A DNA stretch of 64,000 nucleotides, from positions 1-64,000 of the forward strand of contig JAFIGE010000005.1 of assembly GCA_020831585.1 (NCBI GenBank). The letters are read 5' to 3'. Below the pieces are notes generated by a model. That model searched no databases and was not told where the DNA came from. It worked only from the letters and a program-made list of their open reading frames with translations. Source of the stretch: Opitutales bacterium. Lineage in GTDB: Bacteria; Verrucomicrobiota; Verrucomicrobiia; Opitutales; Oceanipulchritudinaceae. This document shows positions 45,461 to 54,884 of the stretch, in pieces. The position numbers were made by a program, and so were the translations under genes. Every line of letters begins with the position of its first letter. The stretch's first letter is position 1.

Positions 45461-46823
45461 GCGCCGTCTCCTTCCCCGCCACGGCTTCTTCGATGGCCGG
45501 AAAGGTTCCCAGCAACCCGTCAGGAACGAAAGGAACCGCGCCATAACGACCGGCCATGTATCCGCGGATCAAGGACTCACCCTGGCGCGGCTGGTAGTCG
45601 CTCAGGGGATACAGGTGTGCCGCTCCCTCCTCATCCTTGTCCGTAAACCAGACCTGATCGCGGCGCATCAGGGTGCCGTCGAGAAGCAGTGGATTGTGGG
45701 TGGTGAAGATGATCTGCGCACCCGCCCGATTCTCTTCCTTGCTGAAAAAGAGCTTCAGAAGCTCGCGAACCATGAGGGGGTGCATGCTCGTCTCGATTTC
45801 ATCGATACAAACGGTATTGCCGTTTTTCAAGAAATCCAGGAAAGGTCCGATAAGGGCGAAGATCCGGTGGGTTCCCGAGGATTCGCGCTCCCAAGGCAGG
45901 GCTACCGGTTTGTTCTCCGGACCTTTGTGAAAGAGTTCCGGCACCAAAAATCGCGGATTAAGCCCCCAGTCCTTCGCAACAGCCATGCTTGTGCCGGAAA
46001 GAGCCCGCAACCAATCTCTGCCTAGTCCCGGGGGCGCGCTATCGATGGAGCGCGCGTCAACGATGCCAAGGTCAGCATGTCTGAGGGCGTTGAGGATTTT
46101 CTCCTTCATCCCGGCATCCCCGGAGTCGATCCGGCTGAGCGTAAACCCTCCCTCCAAACTCGAACGGTTGCTCAAATCGAGAAAACGCAACCCCCGCACC
46201 AACCATTGAAAGGCCGGCTCCACCTCTTCCCGGGCTTCGGCAACCGCCTTCGAAAGGTAAAGCATGTTGCGGAGCGTGCGATCCTCCACCGTTCGATTCC
46301 GCGCCATACCCGTGGGGTTTTCGGGCGAAAACATGTGCTCTCTCTTTTCGGCATTCCAATCACGCTCAAACCAGACCTGCTCCTTGCCCACGGGCCATGC
46401 GCGGAGGGATTCATGTACAACAAGGTTCCGGGTGGCCGCCACACGGTACTCGAAACGGGTGCCCCCAGCCACAAAGACGATGGCGAACGCCGTGGGTTCC
46501 GGTGGAGCCGAAGGGTTTAAGGCAAACGGGTCGACACATTCGATGGCGTCTTCGGGATCGGTCGTCTTGGCCGAGGTCCGCACCCAATTGGATAGCGCTC
46601 TCATGGCTTCAATAAGAGTACTCTTGCCGCTTGCATTGGCCCCGTAGAGCGCCACCCCCTTCAGCCAGCGCTTCCCCTTCAATCCGGGAAAGTCCGGCGT
46701 CACCGTGTTCTCGGGCAGGTCCTTGTCGTAATTGCTCGCGGCCAGGTTGAGCGTCTGCAAGCCACGAAATGCCCGAAAGTTGGAAACTGAAAATTGGAGG
46801 AGCATGGAGGAATGATCCGGCAT
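45453..46823 (-). CDS. AAA15-type ATPase (RloA/AbiLi/AriA-like)
   Basis: A 456-aa SMC-like ATPase of COG1106 type. The start SVSNFRAFRGLQTLNL is the family N-terminus, Walker A is GANASGKS at 61-68, Walker B is CIDEIETSMHP, and the switch is IIFTTHN. It would sense phage action or hold the adjacent RloB effector inactive. It overlaps rloB by 8 bp and follows the UvrD-like gene by 80 bp. ATG at 46805 is an alternative start that trims six residues. Confidence 0.82.
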   Translation of the reverse strand: MPDHSSMLLQFSVSNFRAFRGLQTLNLAASNYDKDLPENTVTPDFPGLKGKRWLKGVALYGANASGKSTLIEAMRALSNWVRTSAKTTDPEDAIECVDPFALNPSAPPEPTAFAIVFVAGGTRFEYRVAATRNLVVHESLRAWPVGKEQVWFERDWNAEKREHMFSPENPTGMARNRTVEDRTLRNMLYLSKAVAEAREEVEPAFQWLVRGLRFLDLSNRSSLEGGFTLSRIDSGDAGMKEKILNALRHADLGIVDARSIDSAPPGLGRDWLRALSGTSMAVAKDWGLNPRFLVPELFHKGPENKPVALPWERESSGTHRIFALIGPFLDFLKNGNTVCIDEIETSMHPLMVRELLKLFFSKEENRAGAQIIFTTHNPLLLDGTLMRRDQVWFTDKDEEGAAHLYPLSDYQPRQGESLIRGYMAGRYGAVPFVPDGLLGTFPAIEEAVAGKETAHD

Positions 46824-46903
46824 AAATCACATGATGTCGACATTTAAGCGGATTTTCCGCCAAAAAACACCTCTGGCACCTGGATTGATGAAGCACGAAT
46901 GGG

Positions 46904-48886
46904 TCAGGTTTTAGGGGGATGGAAAGTGCCATAGGGCGATTGGCTCTCGGCAACCTGCAAGGGGACAGCGTCTGCCCCTTCCGCCGCACGGCATTCCTCG
47001 ATTTCCCGCAGATAACGGGAGGGCGACTGTTTAACGCGGCATTGATCGTCCCACGGCATGAATCTCGCCACTGGCCAGGTCATGTAGAGAAGGCGTTTGG
47101 CGCGGGTGGCGGCCACAAAAGCATCGTTTCTCTCTTCCGCAAGAGCGCTCCCCCCGGATTTGACGGCGCGGTAGTCGGGAAAGGTCCCTTCAACCATGCC
47201 GATGAGGAACACGACTTCGAATTCCAGTCCTTTGACCGTATGCACGGGTGCCAACATGAGCCCTTCGCCGGTCATGTGGGGAAGGATCTCTCCGGTGGCC
47301 ATCTGGTTACGGAATTGCCCCAACGACCGCGCTTCCCCGGCAACCTTCCGGGAATATTTACCCCAGCAATCGCGGAGAAACTCGAGGTCGCCGAAGGCTT
47401 GTTCTCCCGCAACCTTCTCCATATCGGCCTTCGTCGCCGCATCCATCCAAGCTCCTTCGAGCGTTTGCATCGCGGGACTAAATCGGTTGATATCGAGAAG
47501 AACCGCTTTAACAAAATCCAATAGCGGCCCGAGCCAAACCTGCCACTCTGCCGAAGCGACTTGAAAAACTTCTTCAAGGATGGGCACTCCATCCTTTTCG
47601 GAAGCCAATGCTTTCGGCGGGATCCCGAGAATCCGGCAAAGCTCATTCCCGATCAATTGGTTGCGCGGGTTGATCGCGAGACGTATTGAAAGATCGAGCA
47701 TCTTTCCGAGGTCTGATTCAAAGACCGCTCCGCCGCTTGGTTGCCGCAGATGAAACGCGATACCGGCGTTTTCCAAGCGCTGCTGCAAGGGAGCGAAGAC
47801 AAAGCGATTTCTTGCCAACACAACGATGCGATCAAGCGTCAGGCGACCTTCAATCTCAGAATGCTCCCCCTTCTCCAGCAATTCCTGTATCCGGTGGACA
47901 ATCCAATCGGCCTCCACCGCCTCATTGAGACACCGGACAATCACCGCTTTCCCTTCCAGCGCCGCTTTGTCCACCTCATTGCTCTCCGGATAGAGGGCGT
48001 TGGCCACACGGATCACGGCCTTGCTTGAACGGTAGTTTTGCCGCAGTTCGATGGTTTCGGCACCGAAGTCCCGTGGAAAATCCTCCATCATAAAGCGATG
48101 GCTTGAACCGTTGAAACCATAGATTGCCTGGTTGGGATCTCCTACGATGAGAACGGACCTCGCCTCCGATCCCAGGGTTCGGATCAAAGCATATTGAACC
48201 GCGTTGAGGTCTTGGCCTTCATCAACGCAGAGGTATCGATACGTCCGCCGATAGATGTCCGCAACCGCCGGACGCTCCGTGAGGATTCTCAGGGCGAGCA
48301 AAAGAATATCGTCAAAGTCGATCACTCCCTGACTGGCAAGATGGTCCTGATACTCGCGAAAAACCCGCGCCTCGACTTCGCTCATCCTGTCATTGGAGGA
48401 GATGTTCTGAAAAAGGCCCCAGTCCCGCTTACAGAAACTGATCTTCTCCAGCACGCGATAGAGGAACTTGCGCTTCGAGGCTGCGTCCGGGTGCTGACGC
48501 AAATGGCCACGCAACTCCGGGCTTTCTTCGAATGCCTTTTCCAGCATCGCGATTCGATCGGCCTCTCGCTCGAGAATCGCGGGCAGCGTGACAAGTCCGA
48601 CCACGCGACCATGGGATTCCAGGATGGATTGGCAAAAGCTGTGAATGGTGCCGATATAAGCGCGATCCTGCAAATCCGGAACCGATCGGATCCGCTGGCG
48701 CATTTCTTCGGCGGCCTTATTGGTGAAGGTCAATGAAAGGACCCGTGACCGGACTTTCCGGTCAGCGATCAGGTGTCGCACTCGTTCGGTCAGCACACGC
48801 GTCTTGCCTGCGCCCGCCGAAGCGACCACCAGGTAGTGACCGTCGGCCGCCTCAACAATGCGTTTCTGGTCCGGGGACAGGTTCAT
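46904..48886 (-). CDS. gajB: UvrD-like helicase, Gabija GajB candidate
   Basis: A 660-aa superfamily 1 helicase. Motif I is ASAGAGKT at 22-29, Ia TFTNKAAEEMR, II VDEGQDLNAVQ, III GDPNQAIYGFNG, IV LRQNYRSS, V VHTVKGLEFEVVFL, and VI AATRAKRLLYM. It starts by an ATGA overlap with the OLD-type gene upstream. OLD nuclease followed by a UvrD helicase is the Gabija arrangement, with GajB the helicase that senses nucleic acid or nucleotides. It is somewhat longer than the reference GajB of about 500 residues, so it is Gabija-like rather than certain. A region before the ATG in the same frame encodes only a repetitive P-S run and is not used. Confidence 0.8.
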   Translation of the reverse strand: MNLSPDQKRIVEAADGHYLVVASAGAGKTRVLTERVRHLIADRKVRSRVLSLTFTNKAAEEMRQRIRSVPDLQDRAYIGTIHSFCQSILESHGRVVGLVTLPAILEREADRIAMLEKAFEESPELRGHLRQHPDAASKRKFLYRVLEKISFCKRDWGLFQNISSNDRMSEVEARVFREYQDHLASQGVIDFDDILLLALRILTERPAVADIYRRTYRYLCVDEGQDLNAVQYALIRTLGSEARSVLIVGDPNQAIYGFNGSSHRFMMEDFPRDFGAETIELRQNYRSSKAVIRVANALYPESNEVDKAALEGKAVIVRCLNEAVEADWIVHRIQELLEKGEHSEIEGRLTLDRIVVLARNRFVFAPLQQRLENAGIAFHLRQPSGGAVFESDLGKMLDLSIRLAINPRNQLIGNELCRILGIPPKALASEKDGVPILEEVFQVASAEWQVWLGPLLDFVKAVLLDINRFSPAMQTLEGAWMDAATKADMEKVAGEQAFGDLEFLRDCWGKYSRKVAGEARSLGQFRNQMATGEILPHMTGEGLMLAPVHTVKGLEFEVVFLIGMVEGTFPDYRAVKSGGSALAEERNDAFVAATRAKRLLYMTWPVARFMPWDDQCRVKQSPSRYLREIEECRAAEGADAVPLQVAESQSPYGTFHPPKT

Positions 48887-50718
48887 GGTTCCGCTTGGGC
48901 TTGGGCTTGGGCTTGGGCTTGGGCTTGGGTTCCGTTCAACTTTTCGTCCACCGCATCCAAAAGCGCGCGGATGGCCGGAGGAACGGAGCGTTCGCCGTTG
49001 AGGCTGAGGATGGCGTGCGCCCAGTGGGCGGCCATCGCAACCTTGTTGGAGGCGAGGTGTTGAATGAGGTCGGCGTCGGACCAACCCATCACTTCCCTGC
49101 GCTTTGCCGCCTCGTGTTGCGGGGAATGATAGGGCCTTCTGCTTTCGAAAACGGCTGTCCGGAGTTCCACTCCGTAGCCCTCATCAATCAAATACCCTTC
49201 AATCGCCAGATTGTTCGGCAAAATGACGACGCGCGGGTCCGGCAGCGTCGCAGCGAACGGGGCCATTGCCCGGCCGACCCTGGCGCGGGCGTTCGGCTCC
49301 CCGTCACCAAAGATAAACCAAGGGATGCCCATCGATTCAAAAACGCGCAAAAAGGGCTGGTAGTTCCCGTCGCCACTGACCCCCACAAAGGCCACTCCCC
49401 TCTCGAAGGGATAGCGCCCCCAATGATGTCGGGCGAACATGGGCAGCGCCTGTTCCTCGGTTTCGCCTTCGAAAAGGACAACCGCCTGGGCAAAGAGCAG
49501 CTCACCCCGGGACCGCATCACCTCCCGCCGTATCTTGCGCAGATCCTCCGGTGGAAGCCCATCGGTGGCGAGATGGCGAACCCGCGTTTCCGTGCCGTGT
49601 TTGGAGAAATGGATCAACTCCCCAAGGTCTGCCTGGCCTGCGATGTAAGGGGAGTGCGTGCTCACGATTCGCTGGCCATGACTGCGCGATAGTTGGTCAT
49701 ACACCGCCCGTTGCGCGTTTGGATGAAGATGGGCCTCGGGCTCTTCCAAAGAAAGCACGGGATGAAAGGGGACCCCGTTGTCGACCGACAATTTTGCCGT
49801 CCAGGAAACATAGGCTTCGAAACTCAGAAGGGAGGCCCAACTGCGGGTGCCCATGCCGTGGGATTCGAGAGGAAACGAAGAAGTGCCGCTGTCTGAAAAC
49901 CGCACGCCAAGGCCCTTGGTGAGATCGCGGAGTTTCTTGCTCACCGGTGTGAGTTCGACGCCTTCACCAAACGCGGGGACGGTTTGATTGAGGGCGGCGA
50001 GCGCATCGCGCAAATGGATCAGCACCTCGCTCTCATTGACTATATCCTCGTTCAGGATGCGGAGCCGTTCTTCCAAATCCGCCACCGCCGCTTCCGGTAC
50101 CTCAATTTTGGAGAGCAGCCGACCGAAGTAGGAGGACCGGTTGCGTAGATCGGCCACCACATCCCGCTGCGCGTCGATGAAATACGAAAGCAGCTGGTTG
50201 AACCTTGAAACCTTGCCTCCGGCGGCAGCATCCATCCACCCGTCAAAATCGGGCCATTCCTCCAAACGGCGACGCTCAAGATTGAAATCGCTTTTGACCG
50301 GGTCGTAATGAATACGGGTGCGCACGGCGATGAACTCGCGGTCTTCCGAGTCGGTCGAAATGACCCCGCCGCCGAAATCGCCATCAATCCATCCCTCCGC
50401 AAACTGCCGGCTCCGCAAACCGTCTGCGCAGCACGGTGTGATCCGGACATCAATGAGAATCCCGTCGGCTTGTCGACCCGCCTCGTCGACGAAAAAATCG
50501 TCCGGCGAGAGGAGACGGCGATCGGCACCAAGGGCGAGGTGCAGGGCCCTCAAAAAAGAGGTCTTTCCCGAATTGTTCATGCCCACCAACACGGCGATGT
50601 CGCCCAGCTTCACTTCAACGTTTCTAAGCGAGCGGAAGTTGGCCACGCGCACCGTATCGACGCGAATGGCGGAGACGGGTGAAGGGTGAGCGGGGGGGGC
50701 TGAAGCGAGTGGCATCAT
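48883..50718 (-). CDS. gajA: OLD-family ATPase/TOPRIM nuclease, Gabija GajA candidate
   Basis: A 611-aa protein. The ABC-type ATPase has Walker A GMNNSGKT at 46-53, signature/Walker B VLSLEEPEAHLHPNAQ and the H-loop STHSPYIAG. The TOPRIM nuclease follows, with FEGETEEQALPMF near residue 412 and the acidic FGDGEPN. Such OLD proteins cut DNA. It is directly upstream of the UvrD-like gene (4-bp overlap), as GajA is in Gabija. The C-terminus ends in alternating Ala-Gln residues from a (CCAAGC)6 repeat at 48893-48928. It lies 33 bp after the DUF1156 gene stop. Confidence 0.83.
   Translation of the reverse strand: MMPLASAPPAHPSPVSAIRVDTVRVANFRSLRNVEVKLGDIAVLVGMNNSGKTSFLRALHLALGADRRLLSPDDFFVDEAGRQADGILIDVRITPCCADGLRSRQFAEGWIDGDFGGGVISTDSEDREFIAVRTRIHYDPVKSDFNLERRRLEEWPDFDGWMDAAAGGKVSRFNQLLSYFIDAQRDVVADLRNRSSYFGRLLSKIEVPEAAVADLEERLRILNEDIVNESEVLIHLRDALAALNQTVPAFGEGVELTPVSKKLRDLTKGLGVRFSDSGTSSFPLESHGMGTRSWASLLSFEAYVSWTAKLSVDNGVPFHPVLSLEEPEAHLHPNAQRAVYDQLSRSHGQRIVSTHSPYIAGQADLGELIHFSKHGTETRVRHLATDGLPPEDLRKIRREVMRSRGELLFAQAVVLFEGETEEQALPMFARHHWGRYPFERGVAFVGVSGDGNYQPFLRVFESMGIPWFIFGDGEPNARARVGRAMAPFAATLPDPRVVILPNNLAIEGYLIDEGYGVELRTAVFESRRPYHSPQHEAAKRREVMGWSDADLIQHLASNKVAMAAHWAHAILSLNGERSVPPAIRALLDAVDEKLNGTQAQAQAQAQAQAEP
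48893..48928. repeat. Hexanucleotide microsatellite, six copies of GCTTGG (CCAAGC on the minus strand)
   Basis: Six perfect copies, read as repeated Ala-Gln at the end of the OLD-type protein. Being a multiple of three, copy-number change would alter the tail length without a frameshift, and it lies just before the ATGA overlap with the helicase gene, so it could also affect coupling. Confidence 0.9.
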
Positions 50719-50751
50719 CTACTGCGCATTCTCTCAATGATCGAATTTCCC

Positions 50752-53595
50752 TCAAGCCTCATCATTCCGCAGGCGGCCGGCGAGGATGCGGGCGGCTTGG
50801 GAGTCGTGGGTCCATTCGGCGGTGCCTTCGGCGTGGCCGAGGGCGGCGAGCCAGTCGAGGAGCCGGGTGAAGCGGTCGCGGTGGCTCCAGTAGGCTTGGC
50901 CGAAGGTGTCGCGGAGGTATTGGCGGGCCGGTTCGGGGTCGTCGCCGGCGCGGTGAGTTTCGCGGATGGCGAAGAGGAGGTGGCGCAGGGGGGCGGCGGC
51001 GAAGGGATGGGCCGTGGCGGCGGCGCGCCCGCGCTGCCGGGGCAGGCCGGGACCGCCCGCTTCGGCCCCTTCGGGGGCGGCGAGGAGTTTGTCCCCGAAG
51101 CCGGAGGGCGTGTGCATGCGCGCGCCGTTGGCTTTGTCGCTCTTGAGAAGGGGCTTGATGTCGGCCACGGCGAAGCCGCGGGCGAGTTCCTCATACATGC
51201 CTTTGCGGCGCTCGCCACGGCTCTCAATGTCGAGGGCGCGCAGGTAGTAGCGCTCGACGAGGGAGAGGTCGCGCCAGAGGGTGTCGAGCCCCGCCGGGAC
51301 AAGGAGGTCGCAGGCGATGGTGATGGCGCGCTCAATGACGATCTGGAAGGCGCTCTTTTCCCGCTTGTCGCGCACGGCAAAGACCTCGTGCTCAACATCC
51401 CTGCCGTCGAGGGTGGCGTACTGGGTGAGCACCTTGAGGGCGGCGGCGTAGGCCGCGAGCTGGTAGTCGGCGTCGTTGAAGTTGGGCTCTCCATCCTCGT
51501 CGAGCGCCTGCATGGAAGCGATCTGGCGGCGCACTTCGTCTTCGACGAGCGGATACACTTCGTCGAGGAAACCGGGCTCCGGCGAGGTGCGTTTGCGCAG
51601 GACGAGGCAGACCGTGCCGGTGACGTAGTTGCCCTTCTTGATCCCGACAGCCTCCGTCTCCGTGCTGATCGTCCAGGCCGCCGTGGCTTTGAGCCCGGCC
51701 GCCCAGAGGATCATGCCGAGGTCCGCCCAGACCGCCGGATCCTGGTGGGTGAACTGCACCATTTGCAGGCCGTTGTCGGGCATGTGCCGGGCAAGGTTTT
51801 TATAGATGTCGACCATGGCGCGGCGGAAACCCTCGCCGTCACCCCGCACGGCCAGCTCAGCACGGGCATCGGGCGTCCACTCGGGAAAGGCACGGGCGAG
51901 CTGCTTGTCCTGCCAGGCAAGGAAAAAGTCGCCCAGTTCGTGGTAGTTGACCGCGTCCGCATAGGGTGGATCGGTCACCCAGAGGTCGCAGGTCTCGCGC
52001 AGGTCGCGGGCGTCGGCTACTGCAACGTCAGTCAGTGAAACACGGTCATTAGTGATTCGAATAACTGCAGGCCATGCTGTATTGAGCTTAGGGACCGGGC
52101 GTACACAGTAGCTAAATAGCGTGTTTAAGGCTTGGTTTGCAAACGTGTGCGCCCCGCCTTCCTTCGTATGGTCAGCCACCCATTGGCAAAGTCGAGCATC
52201 CCAGTTCGCAATCCGCCCCAACCCCAGCAAGCAGCCGACCTTCGCCTCCTTCGACTGCGCCAGCCGACCGGAGATTTCCGCCAGGAGACCGTGAGTGAGG
52301 AGTTGGCGGGGGGTGAAGAGGTGGTGCCAGTGGGTCCATCCGCGATTGCGGATCGGTTCCTCGGTTTTATCCCCGCCCTCAGGAATCCGTTTCGACGGGA
52401 TGAAGCCCGCCTCTTGCCAATCGGCGAAGTGTTCGCGAAGGAGGTCGAGCACGCGGGCCTCGCGGGTGAGATCGGCTTCGGTGGGGGCGGCGTAGCGGCG
52501 GACTTCCTTCGGCTTTCCGTTGCGCGTGACCGTCTTGACCCAGCGGATACAGTAGAGGCGTTCCTGAAAAACATCGCCGGGGCGGGGCACGAGGTCGGCG
52601 TTGCTCCAGCGGCGCAGGCCCTGCGGTCCGCGCAGGGCTTCAACCGACCACGAACGGTTCCGGTCGAAGGGATCGACCACGCGGCTGTCGACCACGGTGG
52701 CGTCTTTTTTGTTTTTGTAGGCCGTGACCCCGGCGGCATCGACCATGACGATTTCCGGGCGCAGGCGGTCGGAGCCGGGATCGCGGTGCCAGCGGCAGAC
52801 GACTTTGGACTTCTCCCCCACGAGCCAGCTCGGGGCAAGGGGAATGAAGGTGTCGCGGCCCTCCGGTTTGACCTCGACGCAATAGAGGAAGGCGTCGGCG
52901 CGCTCGCCCGCTTCGTTGTGCTCGATGCCCCATTCGGTGACCTGGCGGTCGGCCTCGGCGAGGGCCTCGGCCTGCACACGCATGACCTCCCTCTGCACCT
53001 CCGGTCCACCGCCGAGGAGATGGAGGCTGGCCCAGGTGAGGAGGCCGGCGACGGGGTTGAGATCGGAGCCAAAGGCCGCGCAGCCGATGCGGGCGGCCTC
53101 GAAGGGGATGGAACCGCCGCCGCAAAAGGCGTCGCCCACGCGCGGGGTGTGGCCGAAGGCGCGTTGGCCGAGTTCCGCGACCAGCTCCGGCAGGCAGGTG
53201 GCGCGGGTGCCCAGATGGGCGTTGATCCCGGCCCAGGCTTCGGCGGTCGGGCCGGCGATGTTTTCCGGGCGCTCGCAGTCGCGGAGGCGCTCGGCGTAGG
53301 GCATGGCATCGAAGGCCGCGCGGGTGGTCTTGCGCTGGGCGGCGGGCTTACAGCGTTCCCACGCCCCATCGTCATCCATGGTGAGGATTTTGAGAAAGAT
53401 TTCCCGGTCTCTTTTCGGATCCTCCGAGGCGGGCATGAGCATGCCAAGAATGGAGGCGCGCACAAGAATGAGCGGCTTGCGCCCCCACCACTTCCCCAGC
53501 CGGGTGAGCGTCTGGCTGTTGTTGGCCTTGCGCTCCTTGTAGGCCTCGGCCGAGAGCCGGGCAATGGGGAATTGGGTTTCGATGAAAGCGGGCAT
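50752..53595 (-). CDS. DUF1156 anti-phage-associated DNA methyltransferase
   Basis: A 947-aa adenine-type DNA methyltransferase of COG1743, with a DUF1156 N-terminus: FIETQFPIARLSAEAYKERK and LGKWWGRKPLILVRA are typical. The SAM site is DAFCGGGSIPFEAARIG at 155-171, and the catalytic DPPYAD starts near residue 542. The last third is a helical region of unknown role. It is expected to modify host DNA to mark self. Together with DUF499, DUF3780 and a PLD helicase it forms a modification-based defence system. There is no target-recognition domain of the type I S kind, so the recognised site cannot be read. Confidence 0.88.
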   Translation of the reverse strand: MPAFIETQFPIARLSAEAYKERKANNSQTLTRLGKWWGRKPLILVRASILGMLMPASEDPKRDREIFLKILTMDDDGAWERCKPAAQRKTTRAAFDAMPYAERLRDCERPENIAGPTAEAWAGINAHLGTRATCLPELVAELGQRAFGHTPRVGDAFCGGGSIPFEAARIGCAAFGSDLNPVAGLLTWASLHLLGGGPEVQREVMRVQAEALAEADRQVTEWGIEHNEAGERADAFLYCVEVKPEGRDTFIPLAPSWLVGEKSKVVCRWHRDPGSDRLRPEIVMVDAAGVTAYKNKKDATVVDSRVVDPFDRNRSWSVEALRGPQGLRRWSNADLVPRPGDVFQERLYCIRWVKTVTRNGKPKEVRRYAAPTEADLTREARVLDLLREHFADWQEAGFIPSKRIPEGGDKTEEPIRNRGWTHWHHLFTPRQLLTHGLLAEISGRLAQSKEAKVGCLLGLGRIANWDARLCQWVADHTKEGGAHTFANQALNTLFSYCVRPVPKLNTAWPAVIRITNDRVSLTDVAVADARDLRETCDLWVTDPPYADAVNYHELGDFFLAWQDKQLARAFPEWTPDARAELAVRGDGEGFRRAMVDIYKNLARHMPDNGLQMVQFTHQDPAVWADLGMILWAAGLKATAAWTISTETEAVGIKKGNYVTGTVCLVLRKRTSPEPGFLDEVYPLVEDEVRRQIASMQALDEDGEPNFNDADYQLAAYAAALKVLTQYATLDGRDVEHEVFAVRDKREKSAFQIVIERAITIACDLLVPAGLDTLWRDLSLVERYYLRALDIESRGERRKGMYEELARGFAVADIKPLLKSDKANGARMHTPSGFGDKLLAAPEGAEAGGPGLPRQRGRAAATAHPFAAAPLRHLLFAIRETHRAGDDPEPARQYLRDTFGQAYWSHRDRFTRLLDWLAALGHAEGTAEWTHDSQAARILAGRLRNDEA

Positions 53596-53710
53596 GGGGG
53601 AAAATTAGGAATTATGGATTATGATGGAGAAAGGCAGGCTTGCACAGAGGCATTTAGGGCGACGGAGGAAAAAGATTGGTGGATTGGCGTTGACTAAGTC
53701 GCACAGGAGG

Positions 53711-53782
53711 CGTTGGATCAGGCCAATCCAGGTTTCTGGAGGTGGAAGGCTCTGCCTTCGGCGCCCACCGGGCGCTTTTTTT
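53711..53782 (+). ncRNA. Cluster of hairpins ending in a T-run: candidate small RNA or terminator
   Basis: Within 72 bp, the plus strand has TGGAT/ATCCA (53714-53730), or alternatively TCCAG/CTGGA with loop GTTT (53727-53740); then GAAGGC/GCCTTC with loop TCT (53745-53759); then GCGCCC/GGGCGC with loop ACC (53761-53775) followed by seven Ts (53776-53782). The last is an intrinsic terminator, but the genes on both sides are on the minus strand. So there may be a short plus-strand RNA, or a terminator for antisense transcription. A possible -35-like TTGACT lies at 53690, with no good -10. No family match is claimed. Confidence 0.45.
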
Positions 53783-53795
53783 ATGCGCGGATCCG

Positions 53796-54578
53796 TCATG
53801 GGAGCCACTTCCGTCCGTAGCCATCAACCTTTCCTGCCTTCGACCGATGGTATTTTGATCGGTTCAGAATCCGGACGATTTGAATTCCGAAAGGAGCCGT
53901 CATCGCTTCCCCCTCCTTTTCCGCCAACATGGACCGGAAACTCGGATGGGCCAGCAAGTCGGCAATTTGGAGACCCGAAATATTGTTCGCTTTTGGTTTC
54001 ACTTTGAGTTGGCGGCTGGTAAGGGCGGAAAGAAAACGCTGGGGTTCGACGTAATCAGTTCCGGAAAGGACCAATTTTTCAAAACTCTCTTTGAGGCGGC
54101 GGTCCTCTTTTCCTCCCCGACTCTCCGCCATTACATCGCCCCGACAGCCTTTTGCTTCCAAGATGGCAACGAAGCGCTCGAGCATTACGCGTAAGCAATA
54201 ATGATAGGGATCAAAACGCCAAACGGAGTAGCGGTTCTTGTGTTCCATCTTGTCGATAGCGACCGTCACCACGGTGTATTGGAGGCGCTCAAGAAGTTCG
54301 AGGATCTCGCTGTTGAAGGCGGATGCTCTCGCGGAGTCCTTCAGCCGCTCGAAGGGGTATTTCTTTGAAACCAACTCTTTCCGGTGGAGAATCACCGGAT
54401 CATCCGGGTGCGACTCGAAATGCTTCCTCTTGAGCGCCTCGATCTGCGGAAACGCCACCTCTTCGACGTAGGCCAAATCCATCAAAACGCCCGTGAGGCT
54501 GAGATAGCGGTGATTTTTGTCCTCAGAAGATCCCAAATCCGGATTACCCACTTCATCGACATACAGGCGCAGCTTCAT
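53796..54578 (-). CDS. DUF3800 protein
   Basis: A 260-aa protein of DUF3800, an RNase-H-like fold. It has the start LRLYVDEVGNPDLG (family D-E-S-G, here D-E-V-G), HRKELVSKKYPFE, and VKPKANNISGLQIADLLAHP near the end. Members are common in defence and mobile regions and may act on nucleic acid; the exact activity is unsettled. It is in line with the island genes but has a 200-bp gap downstream that holds the hairpin cluster and a 306-bp gap upstream. Confidence 0.8.
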   Translation of the reverse strand: MKLRLYVDEVGNPDLGSSEDKNHRYLSLTGVLMDLAYVEEVAFPQIEALKRKHFESHPDDPVILHRKELVSKKYPFERLKDSARASAFNSEILELLERLQYTVVTVAIDKMEHKNRYSVWRFDPYHYCLRVMLERFVAILEAKGCRGDVMAESRGGKEDRRLKESFEKLVLSGTDYVEPQRFLSALTSRQLKVKPKANNISGLQIADLLAHPSFRSMLAEKEGEAMTAPFGIQIVRILNRSKYHRSKAGKVDGYGRKWLP

Positions 54579-54884
54579 GATAGATTCTCCCGCCTAAAAA
54601 AGGGGTCGGCGTCGATAAGAATGGCGATACGGCGCGTTCTCATCTCGCCAACCGGACAAAAAGAAAGCCCCAGGATTTCGGGAACTGCCCAGGATAGACG
54701 GGCAGCCCTACTTTCAGGGGGCGGATGGTTGAAAGGTAGCCAAACAGGTGCCGGGCGCAAGGAGAATTTTCCGGGGGCATGCCGGTGCCAGTCGGCGCAG
54801 CCATGCGCTCTGCAACGGTCACAGCGGACAGCCTGGCGATTGGGAACAGGGTATGGGGGGAGAATGACATTTTGTAAAAGTGGT
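54579..54884. other. Gap between TcmP and DUF3800 genes
   Basis: I see no gene here. A CTGCCC/GGGCAG inverted repeat lies at 54686-54706 without a T-run. Open frames across it lack family similarity. It probably holds a promoter for DUF3800, but none is clear. Confidence 0.4.
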
